This document shows positions 7,565-16,125 of a DNA stretch of 64,000 nucleotides, in pieces (within the stretch, counting starts at the first letter, position 1; each line of letters starts with the position of its first letter). The notes beneath the pieces are model-generated. The model had not been told where the DNA came from, did no database searches, and saw only the letters and a list, made by a program, of their open reading frames with translations. Location of the stretch: positions 1 through 64,000 of the forward strand of contig DIAF01000027.1 in assembly GCA_002414665.1 (NCBI GenBank), given 5' to 3'. The translations under genes were made by a program, and so were the position numbers. Origin of the DNA: Halieaceae bacterium UBA5085 (GTDB taxonomy: Bacteria; Pseudomonadota; Gammaproteobacteria; Pseudomonadales; Halieaceae).

Positions 7565-10447
7565 CTACTGGCAGGCTTCACAGTCCGGGTCGTCCAGGGA
7601 GCACGCCGTGGGCACCGCGGCAGGTGCCGCCTGCACGGTCTGGTTGCCGGACGACACCTTGTTCAGGTTGCCGGTGCTGATAGTGGACTTCTCTGTCCCC
7701 GTGGCCGCCAGCGAGCGCAGGTAATAAGTGGTCTTCAGGCCGCTGTACCATGCCATGCGATAGGTGACGTCGAGTTTTTTGCCACTGGCGTTATTGATGT
7801 ACAGGTTCAGCGACTGGGCCTGGTCGATCCATTTCTGCCGACGGCTGGCGGCATCTACCAGCCAGCGTGGCTCCACCTCGAACGCGGTGGCATAAATGGC
7901 CTTCAGGTCCGCCGGTACGCGATCGATCGCCTGCACGCTGCCGTCGTAGTACTTGAGATCGTTGACCATGACACCATCCCAAAGCCCGCGCGCTTTCAGG
8001 TCGTTCACCAGGTAGGGGTTGACCACGGTGAACTCGCCGGACAGGTTGGATTTGACATACAGGTTCTGGTAGGTGGGCTCAATCGACTGCGACACGCCGG
8101 TAATGTTGGCGATGGTCGCGGTGGGGGCGATGGCCATCACGTTGGAATTGCGCATGCCACGCTCTTGCACCGCTGCACGCAGGCTGTCCCAGTCGAGGGA
8201 GGTGCTGCGATCGACCTGAATATAATCAGCGCCGCGCTGCTCAATGAGGATATTCAGGGAGTCAATGGGGAAAATACCCTGACTCCAGAGCGAGCCCTCG
8301 TAGCTGGAGTAGGCGCCGCGCTCGGCCGCCAGCTCACTGGAGGCCTCGATGGCGTAGTAGCTGATGGCTTCCATGGACCTGTCGGCAAAGGTGACGGCCT
8401 GCTCCGAACCATAGGCGATATGCTGGCGATAGAGAGCATCCTGGAAGCCCATCAGGCCCAACCCCACAGGGCGGTGGCGAAGGTTGGAGCGTTCCGCCTG
8501 GGGCACCGAGTAGTAGTTGATGTCGATCACGTTGTCCAGCATGCGAACGGCGGTACGCACCGTCCTGCGCAGCTTGTCGAGGTCGAGGCCGTTTTCGCCG
8601 ACGTGCTGTGGCAGGTTGATGGAGCCGAGATTGCACACGGCAATTTCGTCCTTGCTGGTGTTCAGGGTGATTTCCGTGCACAGGTTGGACGAGTGCACGA
8701 CGCCCACGTGTTGCTGTGGCGAACGCAGGTTGCAAGGGTCCTTGAAGGTCATCCAGGGGTGGCCGGTTTCGAACAGCATGGCCAGCATCTTGCGCCACAG
8801 GTTCTGCGCGCGCAGGGTCTTGTGCAGCTTCAGTTTGCCGGCGCGTGCCTGCTCCTCGTACCAGGTATAGCGCTCTTCGAAGGCGCGACCATACAGGTCG
8901 TGCAGGTCGGGTACATCGTTGGGCGAGAACAGGGTCCACTCGCCATCGTCGAATACCCGTTTCATGAACAGGTCGGGGATCCAGTTGGCGGAATTCATGT
9001 CGTGGGTGCGGCGGCGGTCGTCGCCGGTGTTCTTCCGCAGTTCAACGAATTCCTCGATGTCCAGGTGCCAGGTTTCCAGGTAGGCGCACACTGCGCCCTT
9101 GCGTTTGCCGCCCTGGTTGACCGCGACAGCCGTATCGTTAACCACTTTCAGGAATGGCACCACCCCCTGGCTCTTGCCATTGGTGCCTTTTATGTAGGAG
9201 CCGAGTGCCCGCACCGGTGTCCAGTCGTTGCCAAGGCCGCCGGCGAATTTCGACAGCATGGCATTGTCCTGGATGGCGCCGAAGATGCCGTGCAGGTCAT
9301 CCGGCACGGTGGTCAGATAGCAGGAGGACAGCTGCGGCCGCAATGTGCCCGCATTGAACAGGGTCGGGGTGGAGCTCATGTAGTCAAAGGACGACAGCAA
9401 CTGGTAGAACTCGATGGCCCGTGCCTCCCGGTCGGCCTCGGCAATGGCCAGGCCCATGGCGACACGCATGAAGAAAACCTGGGGCAATTCGATACGCACA
9501 TCGTTGCTATGGATAAAGTAGCGGTCGTACAGGGTTTGCAGACCGAGATAGGTAAACTGCAGGTCGCGCTCCGGCAGCAGGGCCTGGCCCAGGCGCTCCA
9601 GGTCGAACTGGGCGAGCTTCGGGTCCAGCAGTTCCAGTTCCACGCCGCGCTGGATGTAGGTGGGCAGCGCCCGGGCATACAGCTGGTCCATATCGCCCTG
9701 GGTTGCAGACTGTGCAACCCCGAGGAAGCTCAGGGCCTCGGCGCGCAGGTTGTCGCAGAGCAGGCGTGCCGCCACGTAGGTGTAGTTGGGCTCCTTCTCG
9801 ATCATGGTGCGCGCGGTAATGACCAGGGACGTGGCCAGTTCCGCTGCGGTGACGCCGTCGTACAGGTTGCGCAGTGCCTCATCAATGATCTGCGTGCTGC
9901 TGACATCGGTCAGGTTGCTGCACGCCTCGGTCACCACCGTGTGCAGGCGCTCGAGATCCAGTGGGGCGCGGCTGCCGTCGGCCTGAATGACGTTGATGTT
10001 GCCGGCGGCCTCCTGGGCGGCCGGCGACAGCGCCTTGCGCGCCGCGCGCTTGCGCGCCTGCTCTTCGCGGTAAATGACGTAGTCGCGCGCGATCTTGTGT
10101 TCCCCGGCGCGCATCAGCGCCAGCTCCACCTGATCCTGAATATCTTCGATGTGCACGGTGCCGCCAGAGGGCATGCGGCGGCGGAACGTGGCCGCCACCT
10201 GGTCGGTCAGTTTCGCCACGGTTTCGTGGATGCGGCTGGACGCCGCCGCGGTGCCGCCCTCAACGGCGAGAAAGGCCTTGGTAATGGCGACCGATATTTT
10301 GCTCTCTTCGAACGACACGACCATGCCATTGCGCTTGATAACGCGCAGCTGACCGGGGGCGGTGGCGGCGATACTGGCGGGAACCGGGGTGGACTCAACA
10401 CCGGTCTGGGCGCCGGTAGTACTGGTGAGGGTGGTTTCGGTGTGCAT
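7565..10447 (-). CDS. nrdA: Ribonucleoside-diphosphate reductase alpha subunit (two ATP-cones)
   Basis: The catalytic subunit of class I ribonucleotide reductase, 960 residues, making dNTP precursors. Two ATP-cone regulatory domains are visible in tandem: about residues 35-125 (RVIKRNGMVVSFEESKISVA) and 150-240 (NINVIQADGSRAPLDLERLH). Many NrdA proteins have one, while the Pseudomonas-type enzyme has two. The barrel motifs (SSCYLTTVPDDLHGIF, CNLGSINLP) and the redox-active C-terminal pair in DCEACQ are intact. ATG 10447 is preferred because the upstream extension in the longer frame is unrelated sequence. The 291-base upstream gap carries NrdR-box-like and DnaA-box sequences (annotated separately). 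Confidence 0.97.
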   Translation of the reverse strand: MHTETTLTSTTGAQTGVESTPVPASIAATAPGQLRVIKRNGMVVSFEESKISVAITKAFLAVEGGTAAASSRIHETVAKLTDQVAATFRRRMPSGGTVHIEDIQDQVELALMRAGEHKIARDYVIYREEQARKRAARKALSPAAQEAAGNINVIQADGSRAPLDLERLHTVVTEACSNLTDVSSTQIIDEALRNLYDGVTAAELATSLVITARTMIEKEPNYTYVAARLLCDNLRAEALSFLGVAQSATQGDMDQLYARALPTYIQRGVELELLDPKLAQFDLERLGQALLPERDLQFTYLGLQTLYDRYFIHSNDVRIELPQVFFMRVAMGLAIAEADREARAIEFYQLLSSFDYMSSTPTLFNAGTLRPQLSSCYLTTVPDDLHGIFGAIQDNAMLSKFAGGLGNDWTPVRALGSYIKGTNGKSQGVVPFLKVVNDTAVAVNQGGKRKGAVCAYLETWHLDIEEFVELRKNTGDDRRRTHDMNSANWIPDLFMKRVFDDGEWTLFSPNDVPDLHDLYGRAFEERYTWYEEQARAGKLKLHKTLRAQNLWRKMLAMLFETGHPWMTFKDPCNLRSPQQHVGVVHSSNLCTEITLNTSKDEIAVCNLGSINLPQHVGENGLDLDKLRRTVRTAVRMLDNVIDINYYSVPQAERSNLRHRPVGLGLMGFQDALYRQHIAYGSEQAVTFADRSMEAISYYAIEASSELAAERGAYSSYEGSLWSQGIFPIDSLNILIEQRGADYIQVDRSTSLDWDSLRAAVQERGMRNSNVMAIAPTATIANITGVSQSIEPTYQNLYVKSNLSGEFTVVNPYLVNDLKARGLWDGVMVNDLKYYDGSVQAIDRVPADLKAIYATAFEVEPRWLVDAASRRQKWIDQAQSLNLYINNASGKKLDVTYRMAWYSGLKTTYYLRSLAATGTEKSTISTGNLNKVSSGNQTVQAAPAAVPTACSLDDPDCEACQ

Positions 10448-10495
10448 AGCGTCTCCGTACGGCGCGGGGCGGGCAGCCTTATTTTGTTGTCGAGG

Positions 10496-10511
10496 CCCCA
10501 CATGTTGGGGT
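10496..10511 (-). promoter_or_regulatory. Candidate NrdR box 1 upstream of nrdA
   Basis: A 16-base imperfect palindrome, ACCCCAACATGTGGGG on the minus strand, 49 bases before the nrdA start. It matches the NrdR consensus at only about seven positions, but its centre is exactly 31 bases (three helical turns) from the second candidate box. Paired NrdR boxes with such spacing are typical of nrd promoters. Confidence 0.4.
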
Positions 10512-10526
10512 ATTCGGGAGGATAAA

Positions 10527-10542
10527 GCACAAGATAAAGCGA
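10527..10542 (-). promoter_or_regulatory. Candidate NrdR box 2 upstream of nrdA
   Basis: On the minus strand TCGCTTTATCTTGTGC matches about 11 of 16 positions of the NrdR-box consensus (aCaCwAtATaTwGtgt), including the TATnTwGTG half. It is paired with 10496-10511 at 31-base centre spacing. NrdR would be an ATP/dATP-responsive repressor encoded elsewhere. Confidence 0.5.
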
Positions 10543-10581
10543 CCCTGTCGGCAATGCAAGGCCGCAAGGTTGGGTTTATGT

Positions 10582-10590
10582 TGTGGATAA
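10582..10590 (-). promoter_or_regulatory. Perfect DnaA box upstream of nrdA
   Basis: TTATCCACA on the minus strand is a perfect DnaA box, 135 bases before the nrdA ATG and upstream of the NrdR-like boxes. A degenerate second copy (TCACCCACA) follows next to it. In E. coli DnaA is known to act at the nrdAB promoter, so this may couple dNTP supply to replication initiation. It is an isolated box and not an origin. Confidence 0.5.
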
Positions 10591-10698
10591 GTTGTGGGTG
10601 AAGCGGTAGGTCTGTGCCCACTTACCCCGCAGGCCGCAATGAGCTTGAAGTTGACCTTGCATTGCGCGGAACAGGGCGGTTTTTTGGCACGTGTAAAT

Positions 10699-10716
10699 AA
10701 ATTCTTCTAAGAATTT
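10699..10716. repeat. AT-rich inverted repeat between argF and nrdA
   Basis: AAATTCTT (10699-10706) and AAGAATTT (10709-10716) are perfect reverse complements separated by two bases, in otherwise GC-rich DNA, 22 bases after the argF stop. The two-base loop is too tight for a full hairpin, so it would pair as six base pairs with a 6-base loop, or act as a protein-binding dyad. It could be an argF terminator element or an operator-type site; nothing in the sequence decides. Confidence 0.35.
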
Positions 10717-10738
10717 TTGCGTTTAGTCGCCCCGGTTA

Positions 10739-11650
10739 TTAACCACCCTGCAGGAGAAACTCCAGCAGCGCCTTCTGGGCGTGCAGCCTGTTTTCCGCCT
10801 CGTCCCAGATAACCGTATCCGGCGCATCCATGAGCCCGGCACTGATCTCCTCGCCGCGATGAGCCGGCAGGCAGTGCAGGTACAGGGCGTCGCTGGCCGC
10901 GTGTGCCATCAGGGCTTCGTTCACCTGGTAGGGTGCAAACTGGCGCGCGCGCGTCTGCTGCTCTTTTTCCTGGCCCATCGAGGCCCAGACATCCGTCACC
11001 ACGAGGTCGGCGCCACGCACTGCCGTGACCGGGTCATGACTGAGCTCCACCCGGTCCCGGTTGTCGTGCAGCAGGTCGGCGCGGGGCTCAAACCCGGGTG
11101 GGCAGGCGATGCGCAGATTGAAGTCGAACTGCCGTGCGGCATTGATATAGGACTGGCACATATTGTTGCCGTCGCCGACCCAGGCAGCAGTCTTGCCCGC
11201 CACCGGGCCCCGGTGCTCCTGCCAGGTCTGCATGTCCGCCAGCAGCTGGCAGGGGTGGAAGTCATCGGTGAGGGCGTTGATCACGGGCACCGAGGAGTGA
11301 GCCGCAAAGCGTTCCACGATGTCGTGGCCGAAGGTGCGGATCATCACCACATCCACCATGGAGGAGATCACCCGTGCGCTGTCTTCCACCGGTTCGCCGC
11401 GGCCCAGCTGCGTATCCTGGGGTGACAGGAACATGGCGTGCCCGCCGAGTTGCGCCATGCCGGCCTCAAAGGAGACGCGTGTGCGGGTTGAGGATTTGGC
11501 AAAGATCATCGCCAGTACCTTGCCCGGGAAGTGGCGCTGGTCAGCCCCCGCGCGGTATCCCTTCTTCAGTTCGCTGGCGCGATTGATCAGCGCCTGCAAC
11601 TCGCCGGGGCTGAAATCGAGCAGTGTGAGGAAGTGCCGGGGTGATGCCAT
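10739..11650 (-). CDS. argF: Ornithine carbamoyltransferase (anabolic)
   Basis: Joins ornithine and carbamoyl phosphate to citrulline in arginine synthesis, in the cytoplasm. The 303 residues carry the carbamoyl-phosphate motif SSTRTRVSFE, FHPCQLLADM and the ornithine-side HCLPAHRGEE. The length and the chromosomal neighbour argD fit the anabolic enzyme better than the catabolic ArcB. It starts at ATG 11650, 32 bases after argD, in an argD-argF operon. No odd features. Confidence 0.96.
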   Translation of the reverse strand: MASPRHFLTLLDFSPGELQALINRASELKKGYRAGADQRHFPGKVLAMIFAKSSTRTRVSFEAGMAQLGGHAMFLSPQDTQLGRGEPVEDSARVISSMVDVVMIRTFGHDIVERFAAHSSVPVINALTDDFHPCQLLADMQTWQEHRGPVAGKTAAWVGDGNNMCQSYINAARQFDFNLRIACPPGFEPRADLLHDNRDRVELSHDPVTAVRGADLVVTDVWASMGQEKEQQTRARQFAPYQVNEALMAHAASDALYLHCLPAHRGEEISAGLMDAPDTVIWDEAENRLHAQKALLEFLLQGG

Positions 11651-11682
11651 GAAAGTACCCTGCTAAAGCGCTGGTCCGGGCT

Positions 11683-12849
11683 TCAATCGAAGTCCCGGAT
11701 CAATGTGTTGAGGCCTGCGGCCAGTTCGTCCAGCTGTGCGTCGCTGCAGACCAGCGGTGGCAGCAGGCGGATGGTGTCGCCCGCTGTGACGTTGATGAGC
11801 AGCCCCGCTGCCAGCGCACGTTGCACCAGGTCGCCACATTCACGGCGCAACTGCACGCCGATCATCAGGCCGCGTCCGCGTATCTCAACCAGATTGTCGC
11901 AACCCTGCAAGCCCGCTTCCAGTTGCTGCCGCAGGTGCGTGCCCGCCGCAGTGGCGCGTTCCGCAAGCCCCTCGTTGACGACCGTATTCACCACGGCGAG
12001 TCCTGCCGCACAGGCCAGCGGGTTACCGCCGTAGGTGGAGCCGTGGTGGCCCGCCTTGAACACGGTCGCCGCCGGGCCGTGGGCGAGGCAGGCGCCGATG
12101 GGGACGCCATTGCCCAATCCCTTGGCGGTGGTGATCACATCCGGCACCACGCCCATGCCCTGACAGGCGAAGTAGTGACCGGCACGGCCGTTGCCGCACT
12201 GCACTTCGTCGAGCATCAGCAGCCAGCCTCGTGCATCGCAGAGTGTCCGCAGGCCCTGCATGAATGCTGTGTCTGCCACCCTGATGCCCCCTTCGCCCTG
12301 AATCGGCTCCACCAGTATCGCCACCACGTCCGGATTGTTGGCGGCGATTTGCTGCACGGCCGCCAGGTCGTTCAGGGGGGCCCGTATAAAGCCGGACACC
12401 AGCGGCTCAAAGCCTGCCTGGATCTTGCGGTTGCCGGTGGCGCTGAGGGTGGCGAGGGTGCGGCCGTGGAAAGCGTTCTCGAACACGATGACCGCGGGCT
12501 TGTCCACCCCGCGCTGGTGGCCGTACAGCCGGGCCAGCTTGATGGCGGCTTCATTGGCTTCCGCGCCGGAGTTGCAGAAAAAGACGGTCTCCATGCCGGA
12601 GACAGCCGTCAGGGCGTCGGCCAGCGCTTCCTGCGCAGCGATATGGTAAAGGTTTGAAGTATGCAGCAGGCGCCCCGCCTGGCGCTGGACGGCCTCGGTC
12701 ACCGCGGGGTGGGCATGGCCCAGGTTGGTGACGCTGATGCCGGACAATGCATCCAGATAGCGTCGGCCTTCGGTGTCCACCAGGTAGACACCCTCGCCGT
12801 GACTGAAGGTCACGGGCAGCCTTGCATAGGTTTGCATCAACGCGGACAC
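11683..12849 (-). CDS. argD: Acetylornithine (succinyldiaminopimelate) aminotransferase
   Basis: A PLP enzyme of arginine synthesis that often also serves lysine synthesis. The 388-residue frame begins MSALMQTYARLPVTF, close to many ArgD N-termini, with GTG at 12849; an ATG four codons later (12837) is an alternative. Class III aminotransferase motifs include FCNSGAEANEAAIKLAR, LLMLDEVQCGNGRAGHYFA and the PLP lysine in TTAKGLGNGVPIGA. Its transcript leader holds a terminator-like hairpin (12897-12918). Confidence 0.95.
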   Translation of the reverse strand: MSALMQTYARLPVTFSHGEGVYLVDTEGRRYLDALSGISVTNLGHAHPAVTEAVQRQAGRLLHTSNLYHIAAQEALADALTAVSGMETVFFCNSGAEANEAAIKLARLYGHQRGVDKPAVIVFENAFHGRTLATLSATGNRKIQAGFEPLVSGFIRAPLNDLAAVQQIAANNPDVVAILVEPIQGEGGIRVADTAFMQGLRTLCDARGWLLMLDEVQCGNGRAGHYFACQGMGVVPDVITTAKGLGNGVPIGACLAHGPAATVFKAGHHGSTYGGNPLACAAGLAVVNTVVNEGLAERATAAGTHLRQQLEAGLQGCDNLVEIRGRGLMIGVQLRRECGDLVQRALAAGLLINVTAGDTIRLLPPLVCSDAQLDELAAGLNTLIRDFD

Positions 12850-12896
12850 CGGCTTTTCTCCCCAATGGCAGGGCCCGCCCAGGGCCCCAGAAACGC

Positions 12897-12918
12897 AAAA
12901 AGGCAGCGCGAGCTGCCT
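12897..12918 (-). terminator. Terminator-like hairpin in the argD leader
   Basis: On the minus strand AGGCAGC, the loop TCGC and GCTGCCT form a perfect 7-base-pair stem followed at once by TTTT, the form of a rho-independent terminator. It lies 48 bases before the argD start and points toward argD. It could attenuate argD or stop leftward transcripts from 13457-14092 that run antisense through grxD. Confidence 0.6.
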
Positions 12919-13098
12919 GTCAGACCAGTGATATTAGCGACATTGCGAGAGCTTGGCAATTGCCTTGCCGCGATCCGGTCAGCCGGACCTGGCCCGTATC
13001 AGTTGCCCGCATCATGACTGCGTTTTCTCCCCGGATCGGGTAAACTTCTGCCCTCGCAACGGGTCCAACGAGCACCCCCAACACAGGCACTTGACACT

Positions 13099-13428
13099 AT
13101 GGATATTCTCGACACGATCAAGGAGCAGATTCAGAGCAACAGCATTCTGCTTTACATGAAGGGCTCCCCCAACCAGCCGCAGTGCGGGTTTTCGGCGCAG
13201 ACGGTACAGGCCCTGATGGCCTGCGGCGAGCGCTTCGCCTACGTGGATATACTGTCCAACCCGGATATTCGGGCCAACCTGCCCAAGTACGCGAACTGGC
13301 CGACATTCCCGCAGTTGTGGATCAATGGCGAGCTCATTGGTGGCTGCGATATCGTCACCGAGATGCACGCCAGCGGCGAGCTGCTGGCGCTGGTCAAGGA
13401 AGCCGCTGCTGCCCAGAGCGCCAGCTGA
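13099..13428 (+). CDS. grxD: Monothiol glutaredoxin, Grx4 type
   Basis: A 109-residue CGFS-type glutaredoxin that carries and delivers [2Fe-2S] clusters, often with BolA partners. The motif PQCGFSAQ places the active Cys at 29. The family residues LYMKGSPNQPQCGFS, WPTFPQLWINGELIGGCDIV and the glutathione-binding region are intact, and the length is typical. It is monocistronic, divergent from argD and convergent with the isomerase gene, with a hairpin between the two stops. Confidence 0.96.
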   Translation: MDILDTIKEQIQSNSILLYMKGSPNQPQCGFSAQTVQALMACGERFAYVDILSNPDIRANLPKYANWPTFPQLWINGELIGGCDIVTEMHASGELLALVKEAAAAQSAS

Positions 13429-13438
13429 CGCCGCTCGC

Positions 13439-13456
13439 GGCCCGGTTCCCCGGGCC
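13439..13456. terminator. Hairpin between the convergent grxD and isomerase genes
   Basis: GGCCCGG (13439-13445) and CCGGGCC (13450-13456) form a perfect 7-base-pair GC stem with the 4-base loop TTCC. It fills the intergenic space directly before the stop codon of the minus-strand gene. No T-tract is present, so it is a likely but non-canonical bidirectional transcription end. Confidence 0.5.
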
Positions 13457-14092
13457 TCAACGCCTGTCACCGGCAAGGCACTGCTTGAGGCGGTATTCCA
13501 CCAGCGGCAGGCGGTCGTTACCGAAATACATGTCCGAGCCGTTGATAAACAGCGTCGGCGAGCCGTAGCCGCCCCGTTCTACCAGCTCGTCGGTGTTGGC
13601 GCGCAGCAGGGCCTTGTAGTGGGGGTCGCGGGTGGCGGCCAGCGTCTCTGCCGGGTCCAGACCCACATCCGCAGCCAGCTGCGTGAGCACGTCCTGTTGC
13701 GAGATGTCCCGGTTGTCGGCCCAGTAGGCGGCGAAAACGGCCTCTGACCAGGGCACCAGCAGTCCCTGCTCGGCGGCGAACAGGGCGCCGCGCATCGCGC
13801 CTGCCGAGTTCACCGGGAAGACGTCCGGGTGACGGATGGTGAGGCCACAATACTCCGCCCAGTCCGCAAGGTCTTTCTGGTAGTGGTTCAGGCGGCGGGG
13901 GTTGTTGAACATGCTTTCCCGGGCTGCATACAAACCCTGATTGACGGCGTTGAATACCCCGCCGACGAGGATCGGGCGCCAGTCGACCGCGATGCCCAGC
14001 GCGCTGCACAGGGGTTGCAGGCGATGGAAGGCAAGGTAGGTCCAGGGGCTGGAACAGTCATAGAAGCATTCGAGTGTGGGCAGGTTGTTCAT
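13457..14092 (-). CDS. 2-Hydroxychromene-2-carboxylate isomerase family (DsbA fold / kappa-class GST-like)
   Basis: A 211-residue thioredoxin-fold protein related to NahD and kappa-class glutathione transferases. The N-terminal motif ECFYDCSSPWTYLAF carries the catalytic Ser (14-15) used instead of a disulfide Cys pair. The C-terminal GSPTLFINGSDMYFGNDRL is characteristic of the family. ATG 14092 is chosen because the longer frame adds 32 unrelated residues. No naphthalene-pathway genes are nearby, so the substrate is likely another glutathione-dependent isomerisation. Annotated by family only. Confidence 0.85.
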   Translation of the reverse strand: MNNLPTLECFYDCSSPWTYLAFHRLQPLCSALGIAVDWRPILVGGVFNAVNQGLYAARESMFNNPRRLNHYQKDLADWAEYCGLTIRHPDVFPVNSAGAMRGALFAAEQGLLVPWSEAVFAAYWADNRDISQQDVLTQLAADVGLDPAETLAATRDPHYKALLRANTDELVERGGYGSPTLFINGSDMYFGNDRLPLVEYRLKQCLAGDRR

Positions 14093-14146
14093 GCGGGCTC
14101 CTGTGCAGTCTGTCAGCAGATTAGCACACCCGCCCCGGGCTTCAGG

Positions 14147-14152
14147 TATAAT
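14147..14152 (+). promoter_or_regulatory. Candidate -10 box for the proA operon
   Basis: A perfect TATAAT lies 29 bases before the proA ATG, in the gap between divergent genes. The best -35 candidate, TTAGCA (14121-14126), has a longer than ideal spacing of 20 bases. It would drive the long proA-to-lipB run. Confidence 0.45.
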
Positions 14153-14180
14153 CGACGGTGAATCAGGCACGGGAAGCGGA

Positions 14181-15437
14181 ATGAGCATTGAGCACTACAT
14201 GCAGGAGCTGGGCAGCGCGGCGCGCGCCGCTTCGCGGCAGCTGGCAGCGTCGAGTACGGCGCAGCGCAATGCGGCCCTGCTGGCGACCTGCGAGGCGCTG
14301 GACGCGGCTCGCGACAGCCTGGCGCAAGCCAATGCGGAGGACCTCGCCCGCGGTCGCGAGCGCGGCCTCGATGCGCCGCTGCTTGATCGCCTGGAGCTGA
14401 CCCCGGCGCGTATCGATGCCATGTTGCTGGGTTTGCAGCAGGTGGCGGCACTCGCCGATCCGGTGGGCAGCATCAGTGACGTCAACCGCATGCCGAGTGG
14501 CATCCAGGTGGGCCGTATGCGGGTGCCGCTGGGGGTGATAGGCATCATCTACGAGTCGCGCCCCAATGTCACCGTGGAGGCGGCCAGTCTCTGCCTGAAG
14601 TCGGCCAATGCCACCATCCTGCGCGGCGGGTCGGAGTCCCTGGCCTCCAACCGTGCGATCGCCGCTTGTATCGCCGCGGGGCTCAAGCAGGCGGGGCTGC
14701 CGTCTGCCGCGGTGCAGGTTGTGGAAACCGCCGACCGGGCCGCTGTGGGGGCGCTTATCAGCATGCCCGAGTATGTGGATGTGATCATCCCCCGGGGCGG
14801 CAAGAGCCTGATTGAGCGCATCAGCCGGGATGCCCGCGTGCCGGTGATCAAGCACCTCGACGGCGTCTGCCATGTGTACATCGATGCCGGCGCAGACCAC
14901 GACATGGCGGTAGCCATTGCGGTGAATGCCAAGACCCACCGCTACGGCACCTGCAACACCATGGAGACGCTTCTTGTCGACGCGGGGGAGGCGCCGGTAT
15001 TGCTGCCGCGACTGGCTGAGGTTTTCGCATCCAAGGGTGTCGAACTGCGAGGCTGTGCACGCAGTTGCGCCCTCCTGCCAGGTGTGCGGGCGGCGACCGA
15101 ACAGGACTGGTTTGAGGAATACCTGGCTCCCGTGCTTGCCCTGCGCATCGTGGACGGGCTTGATGACGCCATTGCGCACATCAATCATTACGGTTCACAG
15201 CATACCGACAGCATCGTCACCCAGGACCACGGCCGCGCCATGCGGTTTTTGCGTGAAGTGGATTCCAGCTCGGTCATGATCAATGCCTCAACGCGCTTTG
15301 CCGACGGTTTCGAGTACGGTCTGGGTGCGGAAATCGGTATTTCCACCGACAAACTGCACGCCCGCGGGCCGGTGGGCCTGGAAGGCCTGACATCGCGCAA
15401 GTACGTGGTATTTGGCGAGGGGCAGGTTCGCTGTTGA
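14181..15437 (+). CDS. proA: Gamma-glutamyl phosphate reductase
   Basis: Second enzyme of proline synthesis, reducing gamma-glutamyl phosphate with NADPH; 418 residues. Family motifs are VGRMRVPLGVIGIIYESRPN, LKSANATILRGGSES, IPRGGKSLIERI and the active-site Cys in YGTCNTMETLLVD. ATG 14181 is chosen because the longer frame starts in unrelated sequence. It heads a rightward run in which most genes overlap or lie within 30 bases. Its TGA overlaps the nadD start. Confidence 0.96.
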   Translation: MSIEHYMQELGSAARAASRQLAASSTAQRNAALLATCEALDAARDSLAQANAEDLARGRERGLDAPLLDRLELTPARIDAMLLGLQQVAALADPVGSISDVNRMPSGIQVGRMRVPLGVIGIIYESRPNVTVEAASLCLKSANATILRGGSESLASNRAIAACIAAGLKQAGLPSAAVQVVETADRAAVGALISMPEYVDVIIPRGGKSLIERISRDARVPVIKHLDGVCHVYIDAGADHDMAVAIAVNAKTHRYGTCNTMETLLVDAGEAPVLLPRLAEVFASKGVELRGCARSCALLPGVRAATEQDWFEEYLAPVLALRIVDGLDDAIAHINHYGSQHTDSIVTQDHGRAMRFLREVDSSSVMINASTRFADGFEYGLGAEIGISTDKLHARGPVGLEGLTSRKYVVFGEGQVRC

Positions 15438-16105
15438 CGCTGCCCGAGGCCAGTGTCGCTCCGGTTGCCATCCTTGGCGGGACTTTCAACCCGATACACA
15501 ACGGGCATCTGCGCTCTGCGCTGGAGCTGGTCGAGCGCCTCGGCTTTGTCCGGCTGCACCTGATGCCCTGTGCCACGCCGCCGCATCGCGATGCGCCGGA
15601 CTGCCCGGCGACGCGCCGTGCCGACATGGTAGAGCTGGCGATTCAGGGGGAGCCCCGTCTGTATTGTGACCGCCGTGAGCTGGTGCGCAGCGGGCCCTCG
15701 TGGACGGTTGACAGCCTGCAGGAACTGCGCGCCGAATACGGGCCGCAGCGCAGCCTGAGTCTTGTGCTGGGCTGCGATGCGCTGCTCGGCCTCGACCGCT
15801 GGCATCGCTGGCAGGCGCTGCTCGACTTTGCCCATATCGTGGTGATCGCGCGGCCCGGCTGGCAGTTGCCCGAGCAGGGTACGGTGGCAGACTGGCTGGC
15901 GCGGCACAGGGCGGCGGAGCCCTCGGCAGTGCAGCAACGCCCTGCCGGTGCGGTGCTGGTGCTGGAACTGCGGCCCCTGGATATTTCCTCAACCGAGATT
16001 CGCGCCCTGTGCGCTGCGGGGCGTTCCCCGCGTTACCTGCTCCCTGAGCCGGTACTGGACTATATTGAAAGGCACCAGCTGTACGCGGCTGGCATCGATT
16101 TCTGA
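15434..16105 (+). CDS. nadD: Nicotinate-nucleotide adenylyltransferase
   Basis: Adenylates nicotinate mononucleotide in NAD synthesis; 223 residues. The nucleotidyltransferase motif AILGGTFNPIHNGHLRSA is near the N-terminus and the second signature DISSTEIR near the C-terminus. It starts with TTG at 15434, overlapping the proA stop (TTGA), so translation is coupled. The proA-nadD-rsfS-rlmH order is common in gammaproteobacteria. Confidence 0.95.
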   Translation: MTLPEASVAPVAILGGTFNPIHNGHLRSALELVERLGFVRLHLMPCATPPHRDAPDCPATRRADMVELAIQGEPRLYCDRRELVRSGPSWTVDSLQELRAEYGPQRSLSLVLGCDALLGLDRWHRWQALLDFAHIVVIARPGWQLPEQGTVADWLARHRAAEPSAVQQRPAGAVLVLELRPLDISSTEIRALCAAGRSPRYLLPEPVLDYIERHQLYAAGIDF

Positions 16106-16125
16106 ACTGGAGAGAAAAACACCGG

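Noticed and set aside
7445..10525. A 1026-codon open frame on the plus strand, antisense to nrdA
   Set aside because: nrdA on the other strand is unmistakable. The antisense frame is open because of high GC at third positions, and it shows no recognisable domain.
10582..10600. Possible replication origin near nrdA because of a DnaA box
   Set aside because: There is one perfect box and one degenerate neighbour, no box cluster, no AT-rich unwinding region and no dnaA, gidA or rpmH nearby.
13090..13095. A perfect TTGACA as promoter element near grxD
   Set aside because: It lies directly before the grxD start codon, so transcription from it would begin inside the gene. No suitable -10 or downstream gene fits.
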